Positions 43,700 through 52,812 of a stretch of 64,000 bases of DNA are shown here, piece after piece. The DNA comes from a halophilic archaeon SHRA6 (GTDB lineage: Archaea; Halobacteriota; Halobacteria; Halobacteriales; Haloferacaceae): positions 372,001-436,000 of the forward strand of contig SOPS01000001.1 in NCBI GenBank assembly GCA_005239175.1, in the 5' to 3' direction. Both the position numbers and the translations under genes were made by a program. Under the pieces are notes generated by a model. It was not told the origin of the DNA. It did not search any database and saw only the letters and a program-made list of their open reading frames with translations. Numbering within the stretch: position 1 is the stretch's first letter; each line of letters opens with the position of its first letter.

Positions 43700-46036
43700 C
43701 TACTCGGATCGCCGGGCGGCGAGCAGCGCAGCCGCGAGCAGTGCGACGAGTGCGACGATCACACCGAAGCCGGGGATGAAGCCGTCGTCATCAGGCTCAC
43801 CATCGTCGGCTGGCTCGTCGTCAGCTGGTTCGTCATCGTCGGCTGGCTCGTCATCGTCAGCCGGTTCGGGTTCTTCGACGGTAACTGTGCCCACGTCAAC
43901 GCCGTTGATGGAGATGTCGAAGGTACCAGCCTCGTCGAAGGTCTGGGTGAAGCTGATCGTCTGCGTATCGCCCGATTCGAGTTCGATCGTCTGTTCATCG
44001 ACAGTTTCGCCGTCGACTTCGAGCGCAGCGGTGAATTCACCCGATCCACCCTGGTTTTCGATCATCGCGCCGACGTCAACGCTGTCACCGGTTTCGATTT
44101 CGGTGTCGCTGATCGAGGTTTCGATGACCTGTGCGTCAAGGTCTTGAACAGTGACTGCGTACAGCGAGAGTCCTGGCGAGTCGGCCGAGAAGACGAGTCG
44201 ACCGTCTTTCTCACCGACGAACTCGGTTTCGAGTTCCTGCCAGTCGTCATCATCACTGTCCTCGTCTTCGCGGAGCAAGATCACGTCTTCCTCATCGCGA
44301 TCGAGTTCCTCGAGCCGATCTTCACGCACCGTGAATTTGTACTCAGCGTCACTGACGCTGTTGCCAATCTCCTCGGGGTAATCTAGATCGAGGTAGCTGA
44401 GCCCGCCGGTCGATGTCGGCACGTCCGGTGAGCCCTCCGGTGCGGTTCTGGTCCGGGTTGCGGTAATTTCGCCATCGATGTCCTCGTTTGCCGTGAAGTT
44501 CACGTCAGTGAACGAAACGCCACTGTCGCGATCTTCGTCGGTTTCAGGCAAGCGAACGTTCGCCCGCGTGTTTGCGGGGACCGACGCGACGACCGACGCG
44601 GCGTTGTCCGCAGCCGGCGTTGCATTTAGCACTTGTTGGGCACGTTCGGTCGGAACATCGTCCACGTCATCATCATCGTCATCGTCATCATCTCGTGGCC
44701 GCCGTGGCGTGCGCCGATCGTCGTCATCATCGTCACCATCGTCGTCATCGTCAGCCGCGATCGGGAACTCAAACGTCCCGGCGTCGGTCGAGAACTGTGT
44801 TGAGTCGCTGCCAGACGCGATGTAGACGTACTGGTAGGTGTCGTCCTCCCACGACTCATTGGTCTCGATCGTGAGCTCTGCATCCTGATCGAGATTGCCC
44901 TCAGCGACTGCCGAGGCGTTCAGGACGTCGACACCGCTTGTAACATGGTCAGTGGTCGGTTCGCTCGCTCCCGCTTCGGTGAAGATGAAGCTGACTGCAT
45001 CAGCGAGAAGGAAGTCAGAGGAACTCCGAGCGCTGATGTCTTGACCAAGGACTGAAACATCATCTTCAAGTGTTGCGGTCCCGCTCACGCGCTCAATACT
45101 GTGTTCGATGGTGAAGTCGTCTGCTCTGGTGTCGTTATCAATATTATCAGGAGGAACGATCGAAAATAAGGAATTTTCGAAGTTATCTTTGTGATATACC
45201 ACAAGCGTGTGATTTACTTCACCTGCACTCCCGAAGTCGGAGTTCGAATTTACATCGAACGTAATATTATCACCAGCGCTGGCCTCCTCAGTGTCGACAC
45301 TTGCCGCCGCACTTGTCTCTTGCACTGGGACAGACTCCGCGCCGATGATCCGAATTTCGCCGTCAATACCGGTCAGTTCGTTGTTGCTGATCTGGATCCC
45401 GTCATCGTTGTCATCTAGCGTTACGGATGCAAACGCGAGATACATCCCAGAGTCGTCGAAGTCATGACTGAAGTCGAAGTCCCCCTCAGAGCCGATCTCT
45501 TCAGTGCCAACTTTCTCTATCGAGGCGTTGTCGTTGAACTCATCCTGGCCAAACAGATCGCGAAGTTCACTCAGCGATCCCGGGGTTGAGTCGACATCGT
45601 CGCTGCTGATATCCTCTTCGAGTTTAATGACGTAAATATCGGCATCGTCACCCGCCAACAGCTCAGAGCTTGCTCCCTCAACATCACGGTATTCGAAGTT
45701 AACTGTTCCAGGCTCGTAGACGCCGAACTTTGCGAGATTCGGTTCTACATTGTCGCCATCTTGTCGGAACCTAATATTTGGCGCAGTAACCGTTGTTACT
45801 GCGTCCGATCGATCGGCACGAAGTGGAAGCGCTGACCGCTCCCAGACGCTGACCGAATCAGTTATATTGAACGAGTCGCTGTCTGTGTCGTTAATATCAT
45901 TAAATTCTGGTGACGCAGAAATTGCGTTCTGCGATCCGCTCGATCCCCCCCCTGAAGCCGCCGCTGCCATCGGCGATCCTAACATTAGGACAACCATAAA
46001 CAGCGACAACAACACGTCCTGTCGCGATCTTATCAT
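43700..46036 (-). CDS. secreted PGF-pre-PGF domain protein with PGF-CTERM tail
   Basis: Encodes 778 residues. A signal (to about residue 26, AAAAS) is followed by an N-terminal beta domain with SVWERSALPLRADRSDAVTT and an acidic poly-Asp hinge (about 425-465). Then comes a domain with DLDYPEEIGNSVSDAEYKFT, VREDRLEELDRDEEDVILL and LVFSADSPGLSLYAV, the pattern of the PGF-pre-PGF domain known in archaeal surface proteins. A CARDB-like domain, PADDDE repeats and FIPGFGVIVALVALLAAALL with RRSE complete it. ArtA is the expected processing enzyme. A TATA element about 28 bases before the ATG (AAATATTATA, near 46060-46069) supports this start. Confidence 0.85.
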   Translation of the reverse strand: MIRSRQDVLLSLFMVVLMLGSPMAAAASGGGSSGSQNAISASPEFNDINDTDSDSFNITDSVSVWERSALPLRADRSDAVTTVTAPNIRFRQDGDNVEPNLAKFGVYEPGTVNFEYRDVEGASSELLAGDDADIYVIKLEEDISSDDVDSTPGSLSELRDLFGQDEFNDNASIEKVGTEEIGSEGDFDFSHDFDDSGMYLAFASVTLDDNDDGIQISNNELTGIDGEIRIIGAESVPVQETSAAASVDTEEASAGDNITFDVNSNSDFGSAGEVNHTLVVYHKDNFENSLFSIVPPDNIDNDTRADDFTIEHSIERVSGTATLEDDVSVLGQDISARSSSDFLLADAVSFIFTEAGASEPTTDHVTSGVDVLNASAVAEGNLDQDAELTIETNESWEDDTYQYVYIASGSDSTQFSTDAGTFEFPIAADDDDDGDDDDDDRRTPRRPRDDDDDDDDDVDDVPTERAQQVLNATPAADNAASVVASVPANTRANVRLPETDEDRDSGVSFTDVNFTANEDIDGEITATRTRTAPEGSPDVPTSTGGLSYLDLDYPEEIGNSVSDAEYKFTVREDRLEELDRDEEDVILLREDEDSDDDDWQELETEFVGEKDGRLVFSADSPGLSLYAVTVQDLDAQVIETSISDTEIETGDSVDVGAMIENQGGSGEFTAALEVDGETVDEQTIELESGDTQTISFTQTFDEAGTFDISINGVDVGTVTVEEPEPADDDEPADDDEPADDEPADDGEPDDDGFIPGFGVIVALVALLAAALLAARRSE

Positions 46037-46358
46037 ACGTTTGTAGATTACGACAGCACTGTATAATATTTTCGGCTGGGCGTAAGTTCATATTAGTTGG
46101 CACATACTGCGTCACAGAGCTCCACAGCAGTCGTTAGGCCAATATTACTGTCGAGCTCAGTTAGGAATCAACACAGCAGAGAAAGCAATTGTCGGTCGAA
46201 AAAGTCTACACCTGAATATTACTGACTTTCAGGAACCTGTCACAATTGTGTACCATCCTCTACTTAGCGATGACATCAGTGGAGATATATAATGACGTAT
46301 CATCGCCCAGTTAACACAATAGTAACAATATTGTTCATAGCCACATGATACAACGGAT
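46037..46358. promoter_or_regulatory. 322-bp divergent intergenic region
   Basis: Separates two divergent surface-protein genes. On the minus side AAATATTATA at about 46060-46069 is the TATA element of the PGF-pre-PGF gene. On the plus side a perfect 12-base palindrome, AACAATATTGTT (46324-46335), lies 24 bases before the ATG at 46359, where a TATA box or operator would be. The rest is AT-rich and shows no gene. Confidence 0.45.
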
Positions 46359-47573
46359 ATGGCAAAGGCCCTCCCGCTCGTGATACTGAGTATCGCACTC
46401 TGTCTGTCGCTTTTTGTCGGATTTGCCGTCGGTGCAGATGGATACTCACTAGACGTTCAGGATACGTTTGAGACGCCCGAGGAGACGATCGAGGTCGAAC
46501 AAGATGGCGAGACAGAATCGTATACGATCGACGAACTAGCTGTCGTCAGCGAAGGAGAAGATCTTAGATACACCACGCGCGTTCCAGACGAAGATACCAC
46601 GGTGGAGGTGTTCCTCTACCGGATCGAAGACGGTGAGCGGACTACAGTAGACCGCGAGGTCACCACCGGCGAGGAACAAGTCGAAATCGACACGACAGGG
46701 ATCGAACCCGGAAGCTACGTGCTGGCGATGTACGACGGAAACTACCGACACATCGTGCCAGTCGTTATTGGGGGATACGAGGTTACCACGATCGACTACC
46801 CCTCAGAAGCAAGTCAAGACGAGACGATGGACGTGAGTGTTGAAATAAACGAAGTCGCACCGAGCGATGCTGTGACCGGCGTGGATGTCGTGATCTGGGA
46901 CGACAATAGCCGCGAGGAGATATCGCTTGAGGAAAGCGGAGACGGCGTATACGAGACAACGGTCGATCTGAGTCAGTTCGAAGACGGTGATTACGAGCTC
47001 TACGCGATCGTGCGAGGGGAAGACACCGTGTACGAAAACAGACGAGACATACTCGGGGCCGCAGACTCTGACGGACTGACTGTCACAGACGGCTCTGAGA
47101 ATCAAGATGGCGACGGGAGTGACACGGATGACGATTCCGATGGAGACAACGACTCCGGTGGTGAAACTGACGAGCCCGATGACGATAGCTCTGGAAATGA
47201 GACCGACACAGACGGGAACGAGACTGACACCAGCACTAACGAAACGGATACAGACGGAAACGAGACTGACACCAGCACTAACGAAACGGATACAGACGGA
47301 AACGAGACTGATACCAGTACAGACGACGCTGATGATGAATCAGTCGACGATGATGACAGCAACAGTGTCGATGACGAAGACGGCGAAGATAACGAAGACA
47401 ATGGATCCTCTGTGATCGAACCGAACGAATCAGACGCAGATAGCAACGAGAGTGAGGATTCCGATGGTGACGAATCGGTCGACGATGGCGGGACAGTGCC
47501 GCTGTCAATCTGGATCGCCGTGGTTGCGATCGTCGCCAGTGTGCTCGCGCTTCGATCGACCCTCACGGAGTGA
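46359..47573 (+). CDS. secreted, C-terminally anchored acidic protein
   Basis: Encodes 404 residues. Signal peptide to about residue 25 (AVGA), then a beta-rich region of about 200 residues with YEVTTIDYPSEASQDETMDV and DLSQFEDGDYELYAIVRGED, resembling two Ig-like domains. A stalk of about 130 residues is almost entirely Asp/Glu/Asn/Ser/Thr, including a 14-residue repeat (DTDGNETDTSTNET). The C-terminus is a single transmembrane helix, VPLSIWIAVVAIVASVLALR, with a short tail and no PGF motif, so it is a conventional membrane anchor. Function unknown; surface location is likely. Confidence 0.78.
   Translation: MAKALPLVILSIALCLSLFVGFAVGADGYSLDVQDTFETPEETIEVEQDGETESYTIDELAVVSEGEDLRYTTRVPDEDTTVEVFLYRIEDGERTTVDREVTTGEEQVEIDTTGIEPGSYVLAMYDGNYRHIVPVVIGGYEVTTIDYPSEASQDETMDVSVEINEVAPSDAVTGVDVVIWDDNSREEISLEESGDGVYETTVDLSQFEDGDYELYAIVRGEDTVYENRRDILGAADSDGLTVTDGSENQDGDGSDTDDDSDGDNDSGGETDEPDDDSSGNETDTDGNETDTSTNETDTDGNETDTSTNETDTDGNETDTSTDDADDESVDDDDSNSVDDEDGEDNEDNGSSVIEPNESDADSNESEDSDGDESVDDGGTVPLSIWIAVVAIVASVLALRSTLTE
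47205..47314 (+). repeat. 42-bp in-frame tandem repeat in the stalk
   Basis: About 2.6 copies of a 42-base unit encode DTDGNETDTSTNET. Copies start at about 47205, 47247 and 47289; the last is partial. The near identity of the DNA indicates recent expansion or contraction of the glycosylatable stalk (each unit has N-E-T sites). Confidence 0.75.
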
Positions 47574-47668
47574 TCCGTGACTGCTTGGCTAGCGATCGAA
47601 TAGTCGAGTCGACTGTTTTAGTCAACGCGACAAACGTATGTAGCGTGATCAAAACGTGAGTAGCGCGA

Positions 47669-48160
47669 TCAACAATCAGTACTCGCCCACGTGGTGAGAC
47701 TACCCTCAGCGTCGACGCGCACCATCACATCGGTACAGTCGCTGTCATCGGCGTCAATTGTCGACTCCTCCCACTGATCTGCGTCAGATAGTCGGGTGAC
47801 AATCGTGAGCGATCGTCCAGATTCATCCTCGCTTTCAGTTTGACTCTCACCCTCATCGGGAGCTTCGAGATCCTCAAGAGCGACCTCAGAATCAGCGTCA
47901 AGATCGTAAGTTTGCCAGTGGAACCGTTCCTCACCCATGTAGGCGAGGACGTGCAGTTCGTGGCTCTGGTCGTCGGCATTCAACAGCGTGATCGTCGGCA
48001 TCGATTGTTCAGAGAGGTCTGTACCAGAAGCGGTGGCTGCTGAATCATCTCCATTCCCATCCCCGCCCAGACAGCCAGCGAGGCTGATCGTCCCCCCGAC
48101 AGCTGCGATCGACCCGAGGAGTTGGCGTCGATCGATCGGCAGATCGCGATCGCGTTTCAT
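47669..48160 (-). CDS. Tat-exported lipoprotein, unknown function
   Basis: Encodes 163 residues. The signal has the twin arginine in PIDRRQLLGSIAAVGGTISL and a lipobox LAGC. The mature part has a beta-rich region, ITLLNADDQSHELHVLAYMG, and a C-terminal pair of cysteines (DSDCTD and the last residue). The pattern resembles haloarchaeal small lipoproteins with a BsuPI- or cupredoxin-like fold, but no family is certain. It is divergent from the gene at 48307. Confidence 0.75.
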   Translation of the reverse strand: MKRDRDLPIDRRQLLGSIAAVGGTISLAGCLGGDGNGDDSAATASGTDLSEQSMPTITLLNADDQSHELHVLAYMGEERFHWQTYDLDADSEVALEDLEAPDEGESQTESEDESGRSLTIVTRLSDADQWEESTIDADDSDCTDVMVRVDAEGSLTTWASTDC

Positions 48161-48306
48161 AAAAAGGATGCATAAACGGGCAAATAAGTACGTTTCCCTC
48201 TGTCAGACTTCCGGCTGACGGCTGACCGACGAATGTCAGCCGATTCTCGGTAAGCACAATGCGGACGCTGCAACAAGAGTTATAGCCAGCCTAACAATAG
48301 ACTCAT

Positions 48307-49518
48307 GTGAACATGTCACCCAGCCCAAGTGATTTATTAGAGGGGCTCGCGGCCACGGTCGCGTCGATCGAGGACGCAGATAACGCGATCGACGAACTCG
48401 ACGTGACGCTTACAGGCAGCGCACCGGACGGTCAGGTCCGGGTGACCGTTCCGCTCTTCGGGGACGACATACCCGAAGAAAGCCAGGTCACCCTGACATC
48501 GGCGGGGATCGACGGAAGCGACCTCGTTGTCGACCTCGAGATTGAGGTCGATGATGACCGTGAGCTGCCTGCTGTCGAAGCCGAACAACTAGAGGCAGCC
48601 TCCACAGCGGAGGATCGATCGGCCGATGCAACGACGGCAACGGCAGATGACACCGTCGAGAGGGCAGACTCAGAGTCAGCCGCGGATGCCGATGAGGAAA
48701 TACAGACCGAAGGTTCGGCCACGGATACCGAAGCCGAAATACAAACCGAAGATTCAGCCGCGGATGCCGATGAGAGAACCCAGACCGAAGATTCAGCCGC
48801 GGATGTAGAAGAGGACACAAAAACGGAGGGGTCCAACCCAAGCGAAGAAGTCGAAGGGACGACAGCGGAGTCGACTGCGCGACCCGCGTATCGCGATCCC
48901 GATCGGCTGGCAGCCGTCTACGATCCAGAGGCGACGTTTGCGGAGATGACCGAGGAACTTGGCGTGGACGTCACCGCACAGACGGTCCGAAAGTATATGA
49001 TCGAACACGGGATCCACAACCCCGCGCCGCGGCAGTCTGAGAGTGGAGCTGATGCAGCGGGCAGCGAGAGCGAAGCCGAGTCTTCATCCGAAGCGCAATC
49101 CGATCCGAGCGATGGTGTTGGCGAATCAGAGAAGCCCAACAGAACCGAACCGGAGGAAATCGACGAAGCAGACGTTGATAAGCCAACACAGAGCGACGGG
49201 CCTGATACCGATCAGAACGAAGCGCCCACCGAAACGGATGAATCCCGCACCTCTCGGGAGATCGTCCCACCGACGAGACTGCCGGATGGAGTGACCATTG
49301 AAAGGCTCGTCGAGGTGCTCACCCGATCGCGGACCGTCTACGAGGTCCAACGCGGACTCGATCTCGACGGGAAACAGACGCGATCGCTGTTGCATCGACT
49401 GAACCTGATCGATCTTGTCACTGGCCGGATCAACAAAGGCGATACTCCACCAACCGAAGAGGAGGTCCTCAATCGACTTGCGGACGGCGATCGCGGGCCC
49501 GATCGAGCAGAGGTTTAA
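48307..49518 (+). CDS. two-part HTH-like protein with acidic repeat linker, upstream of glmU-glmS
   Basis: Encodes 403 residues from GTG 48307 (or ATG 48313). An N-terminal domain (to about residue 95) with ELDVTLTGSAPDGQVRVTVP is followed by four repeats of about 13 residues (SAADADERTQTED type). A helix-turn-helix-like segment (about 198-240, YDPEATFAEMTEELGVDVTA) comes next, then another acidic spacer and a second HTH-like segment (about 335-385, VEVLTRSRTVYEVQRGLDLD). The protein may bind DNA with one or both. Genes like this lie next to glmU/glmS in haloarchaea, so control of amino-sugar synthesis is a guess. The annotation conditioned medium-induced protein is used for related proteins, from memory. 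Confidence 0.6.
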   Translation: MNMSPSPSDLLEGLAATVASIEDADNAIDELDVTLTGSAPDGQVRVTVPLFGDDIPEESQVTLTSAGIDGSDLVVDLEIEVDDDRELPAVEAEQLEAASTAEDRSADATTATADDTVERADSESAADADEEIQTEGSATDTEAEIQTEDSAADADERTQTEDSAADVEEDTKTEGSNPSEEVEGTTAESTARPAYRDPDRLAAVYDPEATFAEMTEELGVDVTAQTVRKYMIEHGIHNPAPRQSESGADAAGSESEAESSSEAQSDPSDGVGESEKPNRTEPEEIDEADVDKPTQSDGPDTDQNEAPTETDESRTSREIVPPTRLPDGVTIERLVEVLTRSRTVYEVQRGLDLDGKQTRSLLHRLNLIDLVTGRINKGDTPPTEEEVLNRLADGDRGPDRAEV

Positions 49519-49587
49519 TCGGCCCGAGAATTGTCTTTTATATGAAATATCCAAAGCGTTCAAGAGCCCAGTCACGAATACCATGAT

Positions 49588-50754
49588 ATGCACAGTGATC
49601 CCATTGGGGTAATCCTCGCAGCCGGGGAGGGGCGGCGACTGGAGCCGCTCACCAATCGTCGACCCAAACCGATGCTCCCGGTTGGAGACAAGCCATTATT
49701 GGAACACGTCCTGACCGCCGCCAAGGAAGCGGGTATTTCGGAGTTTGTTTTTGTCGTCGGCTACGAGCGCGACCGCATCCAGACCCACTTTGGCGACGGC
49801 AATCAGTGGAACGTGTCGATTCAGTACGCAATCCAGGACAAACAGCTCGGGACGGCCCACGCACTTGAGGCGGCCTCGGACCTCGTAGACGATCGGTTCG
49901 TCGTGCTCAACGGCGATCGGATCATCGAACCGTCGATCGTCTCGAAGGTGTGTGAGACGGTCACTGCCGGCGCAACCACTGCCGCGGTTGCAGTGACGCG
50001 GCTCCCAGATGCGACCTCCTACGGTGTCGTTGGCCTCGACGGTGATCGCGTTACAGAGATCATCGAAAAACCAACAGAATCGACCTCAGACATCATCAAC
50101 GCCGGCGTGTACGCCTTCGATCGATCGATTTTCGATGCGATCGATCGGATTGACTCTGGTGTCGGCGGCGAGTACAAACTCACCGACGCGATCAACGCGC
50201 TCGCCGACGAGCAGTCGGTCGCCGCCGTCCGCTACGACGGTTGGTGGCTCGACGTCTCGTATCCGTGGGACCTCCTCTCGGTTACGGGCCGCGTCCTCGA
50301 TCGGAGCACCGAGACCACGGCTCCAGAGACGAACGGATACGTTGCTCGGGGTGCCCACATCGCCGACTCCGCGTCGATCGGACAGAACACCGTCGTCGGG
50401 CGGGGGAGTTCGATCGGACAAAACGTTCGAATCGGCCCCAATGCAACTGTCGAGCGATCGGTCGTCTTCCCGGACACCACGATCGGTGCCGGTGCGGTCG
50501 TGAAAGACTGCATTGTCGGCGCGAACGCGTCGATCGGGGCGAACAGCACGGTGCCGAGCGGCGAAGCGACGATGATCATCGACGGTGAACTGCACGAGGG
50601 CGTTCGCTTTGGTGGGGTTGTCGGCGACAACGCAACAGTCGGCGGCGCAGCCGTCCTCGCTGCGGGGACGGTCCTCGGCGACGGGGTCTCTGTTGGTCCG
50701 GGCGCGAGCGTGAGTGGAACTGTCGAAGACGGCGTCGAAATCAGGAGGAGCTAA
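49588..50754 (+). CDS. GlmU-like sugar-1-phosphate nucleotidylyltransferase / acetyltransferase
   Basis: Encodes 388 residues. The N-terminal domain (about 1-225) has the nucleotidyltransferase signature VILAAGEGRRLEPLTNRRPK, GTAHALEAA and the metal site LNGDRII. The C-terminal domain (about 245-388) is a left-handed beta-helix of hexapeptide repeats (ADSASIGQNTVVGRGSSIGQ, VRIGPNATVERSVVFPDTTI). In archaea such enzymes make UDP-GlcNAc from GlcN-1-P by acetylation and uridylation. With glmS three bases downstream, it supplies amino sugars for surface glycans. A TATA element (TTTTATATG, about 49536-49544) lies upstream. Confidence 0.88.
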   Translation: MHSDPIGVILAAGEGRRLEPLTNRRPKPMLPVGDKPLLEHVLTAAKEAGISEFVFVVGYERDRIQTHFGDGNQWNVSIQYAIQDKQLGTAHALEAASDLVDDRFVVLNGDRIIEPSIVSKVCETVTAGATTAAVAVTRLPDATSYGVVGLDGDRVTEIIEKPTESTSDIINAGVYAFDRSIFDAIDRIDSGVGGEYKLTDAINALADEQSVAAVRYDGWWLDVSYPWDLLSVTGRVLDRSTETTAPETNGYVARGAHIADSASIGQNTVVGRGSSIGQNVRIGPNATVERSVVFPDTTIGAGAVVKDCIVGANASIGANSTVPSGEATMIIDGELHEGVRFGGVVGDNATVGGAAVLAAGTVLGDGVSVGPGASVSGTVEDGVEIRRS

Positions 50755-50756
50755 TC

Positions 50757-52562
50757 ATGTGTGGAATTGTCGGCTACCACGGAACTGAGACTGCCTCGCC
50801 GCTGTTGGCGACTGGATTGCAGAATCTCGAATACCGCGGCTACGACTCGGCGGGGATCGCCCTCGTCGATTCGGACTTGACAGTGTACAAACGATCGGGC
50901 GAGGTTGAATCTCTGCTGGAGGTGCTCCCGGAGTCATCGACCCAACAGCGCGGCATCGGGCACACGCGCTGGTCGACACACGGCCCGCCGACCGACGAGA
51001 ACGCCCACCCCCACACAGATGAAGACGGCCGCGTCGCGGTCGTCCACAACGGCATCATCGAGAACTACGAGGCGCTCCGCGCAGAGCTGTCCGATCACAC
51101 GTTTACCAGCGACACGGACACCGAGGTCGTCCCGCACCTGATCGAAGAGGAACTGGAGTCGGGTGCGACCCCGCGGGAAGCCGTCGAAGCAGCGGTTGCT
51201 CGCTTAGAGGGCACCTTCGCGCTCGTCATCGCGATCGCGGGCGTCGAAGAGCTGTTCGCGATCCGCCAGGACAGCCCGCTCGTAATCGGCCACGGCGAAA
51301 CGGGGACGTTCCTCGGCAGCGACGTGACCGCCTTTCTCGAACACACCCGAGAGGTGACCTATCTTGACGATGGCGAACTCGCCGTTATTTCCGGGGCAGG
51401 AGTCGAGCTGTACCGCGACGGCGAGTCGGTCGAGGTGACGACCGAACAGCTCACCTGGGAGGCCGACGCCGCCGAGAAGGGTGGCTACGAGCACTACATG
51501 CGAAAGGAGATCCACGAACAGCCCCGAGCGCTCCGACAGACCCTCTCCGGTCGGTACGATCTCGACAGCGGGACTGTCGATGTGGAAATCGACCTGCCGA
51601 GAGAGTACCTTCGATCGATCGAGGAGATCCAGATCGTCGCCTGCGGGACCTCAAACTACGCAGGACGGTACGCTGCCGAACTGTTCGAGTCGCTCGCAGA
51701 CGTTCGGACAACCGTCGAGATCGCCAGCGAGTACGAGTTCAGCGGGGGCCGCGATCCCTGGCGGACGCTCGTGGTCGCAGTCACCCAAAGCGGTGAAACC
51801 GCCGACACGCTGTCGGCGATCCGCAAGGCGATCCGAGCTGGCGCGCGGACACTGGCAGTGACGAACACACTTGGGAGCACGGTGACTCGAGAGGTCGACG
51901 ACAGCGTGTTCATCCGTGCGGGCCCGGAGATCGGCGTCGCCGCGACGAAGACGTTCGCCTCACAGGTCGCAACGCTCGCGCTGTTGGCAGTGTACGTAGG
52001 CCGAGAACGCGGCGCGCTGTCATCGAACCGAGCGCGATCGGTATTGCAGTCGCTGCGGAGTCTCCCGGGCGCTGTTCAGCAGGTGCTCGATCGGGAGGAT
52101 GCGGTCCACGAAGTCGCGACTGCGTACGCCGACTCCGAGGCGTTCTTCTTTATTGGTCGAAAGTACGGCCGGCCGGTCGCGCTGGAGGGCGCGTTGAAGC
52201 TGAAAGAGATTTCCTACGATCACGCCGAGGGCTTTGCTGCCGGCGAGCTCAAACACGGGCCGCTGGCGCTCGTAACCGCTGAGACGCCCGTGTTGGCCGT
52301 GTTGACCGATGGATCGGCGGCGACGGAGACGCTGAACAACGTCAAAGAGGTTCAGGCCCGATCGGCTCCGGTGATCGGCGCAGTTTCGGGTGACGTTGGC
52401 GAGTCCTATCTTGACGTGACCTGGGAGGTACCCGACATTGGCATGTTCGAACCGCTCGTGACGAACGTCTACTGGCAGCTATTTGCCTACCACGTGGCCG
52501 ACGAGAAGGGCCGATCGATCGACAAGCCGCGCAATCTGGCCAAAAGCGTCACTGTCGAGTAG
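50757..52562 (+). CDS. glmS: glutamine-fructose-6-phosphate transaminase (isomerizing)
   Basis: Encodes 601 residues, the family length. The N-terminal glutaminase has the nucleophile Cys2 (CGIVGY), the motif LEYRGYDSAGIAL and GHTRWSTHG. Two SIS domains follow, with VACGTSNYAGRYAAELFES, VTQSGETADTLSAIRKA, and a C-terminal substrate-closing tail SIDKPRNLAKSVTVE. The enzyme makes glucosamine-6-phosphate, the first step to UDP-GlcNAc. It has a Shine-Dalgarno GGAGG before the ATG and is co-transcribed with the GlmU-like gene. Confidence 0.96.
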   Translation: MCGIVGYHGTETASPLLATGLQNLEYRGYDSAGIALVDSDLTVYKRSGEVESLLEVLPESSTQQRGIGHTRWSTHGPPTDENAHPHTDEDGRVAVVHNGIIENYEALRAELSDHTFTSDTDTEVVPHLIEEELESGATPREAVEAAVARLEGTFALVIAIAGVEELFAIRQDSPLVIGHGETGTFLGSDVTAFLEHTREVTYLDDGELAVISGAGVELYRDGESVEVTTEQLTWEADAAEKGGYEHYMRKEIHEQPRALRQTLSGRYDLDSGTVDVEIDLPREYLRSIEEIQIVACGTSNYAGRYAAELFESLADVRTTVEIASEYEFSGGRDPWRTLVVAVTQSGETADTLSAIRKAIRAGARTLAVTNTLGSTVTREVDDSVFIRAGPEIGVAATKTFASQVATLALLAVYVGRERGALSSNRARSVLQSLRSLPGAVQQVLDREDAVHEVATAYADSEAFFFIGRKYGRPVALEGALKLKEISYDHAEGFAAGELKHGPLALVTAETPVLAVLTDGSAATETLNNVKEVQARSAPVIGAVSGDVGESYLDVTWEVPDIGMFEPLVTNVYWQLFAYHVADEKGRSIDKPRNLAKSVTVE

Positions 52563-52576
52563 GTGTTCGGTTGTCG

Positions 52577-52662
52577 TTCGTGAACCAACAGCGTCGATTC
52601 AGTTGTTCCTTCGTGAACCAACAGCGTCGATTCAGTTGTTCCTTCGTGAACCAACAGCGTCG
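52577..52662. repeat. 33-bp tandem repeat directly after glmS
   Basis: The unit begins TTCCTTCGTGAACCAACAGC and ends GTCGATTCAGTTG. The array has a first copy lacking a few left bases (about 52578-52605), a complete copy (52606-52638) and a partial copy of 24 bases (52639-52662). The copies are identical over their common part. The array starts 15 bases after the glmS stop and is in the transcribed 3' region. It does not form an obvious hairpin. Function unknown. Confidence 0.88.
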
Positions 52663-52785
52663 TGTGTTGAGTCGCAGAATGCAACCGCTATTTTGGACGA
52701 CTCGACATCGCTGTCCGTCTAGCACGTCTGTTGCGATCGGCGCGGAAACCGATCGAACGATGTCCGCAAACGAGGCGCGAAATAT

Positions 52786-52809
52786 TTGTGTTTGTATACA
52801 CAAACACAA
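52786..52809. promoter_or_regulatory. operator-like inverted repeat of the vapBC operon
   Basis: TTGTGTTTGT-ATAC-ACAAACACAA is a perfect inverted repeat with 10-base arms. It lies between a TATA-like AAATATTTG (52780-52788) and the ATG of vapB at 52813, exactly over the expected transcription start. This is where an autorepressing VapB dimer would bind. Confidence 0.7.
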
Positions 52810-52812
52810 GCT

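Noticed and set aside
52577-52662. 33-bp repeats as CRISPR or as a coding repeat
   Set aside because: No spacers between copies; the open frames across them have no start signals and no recognisable product.
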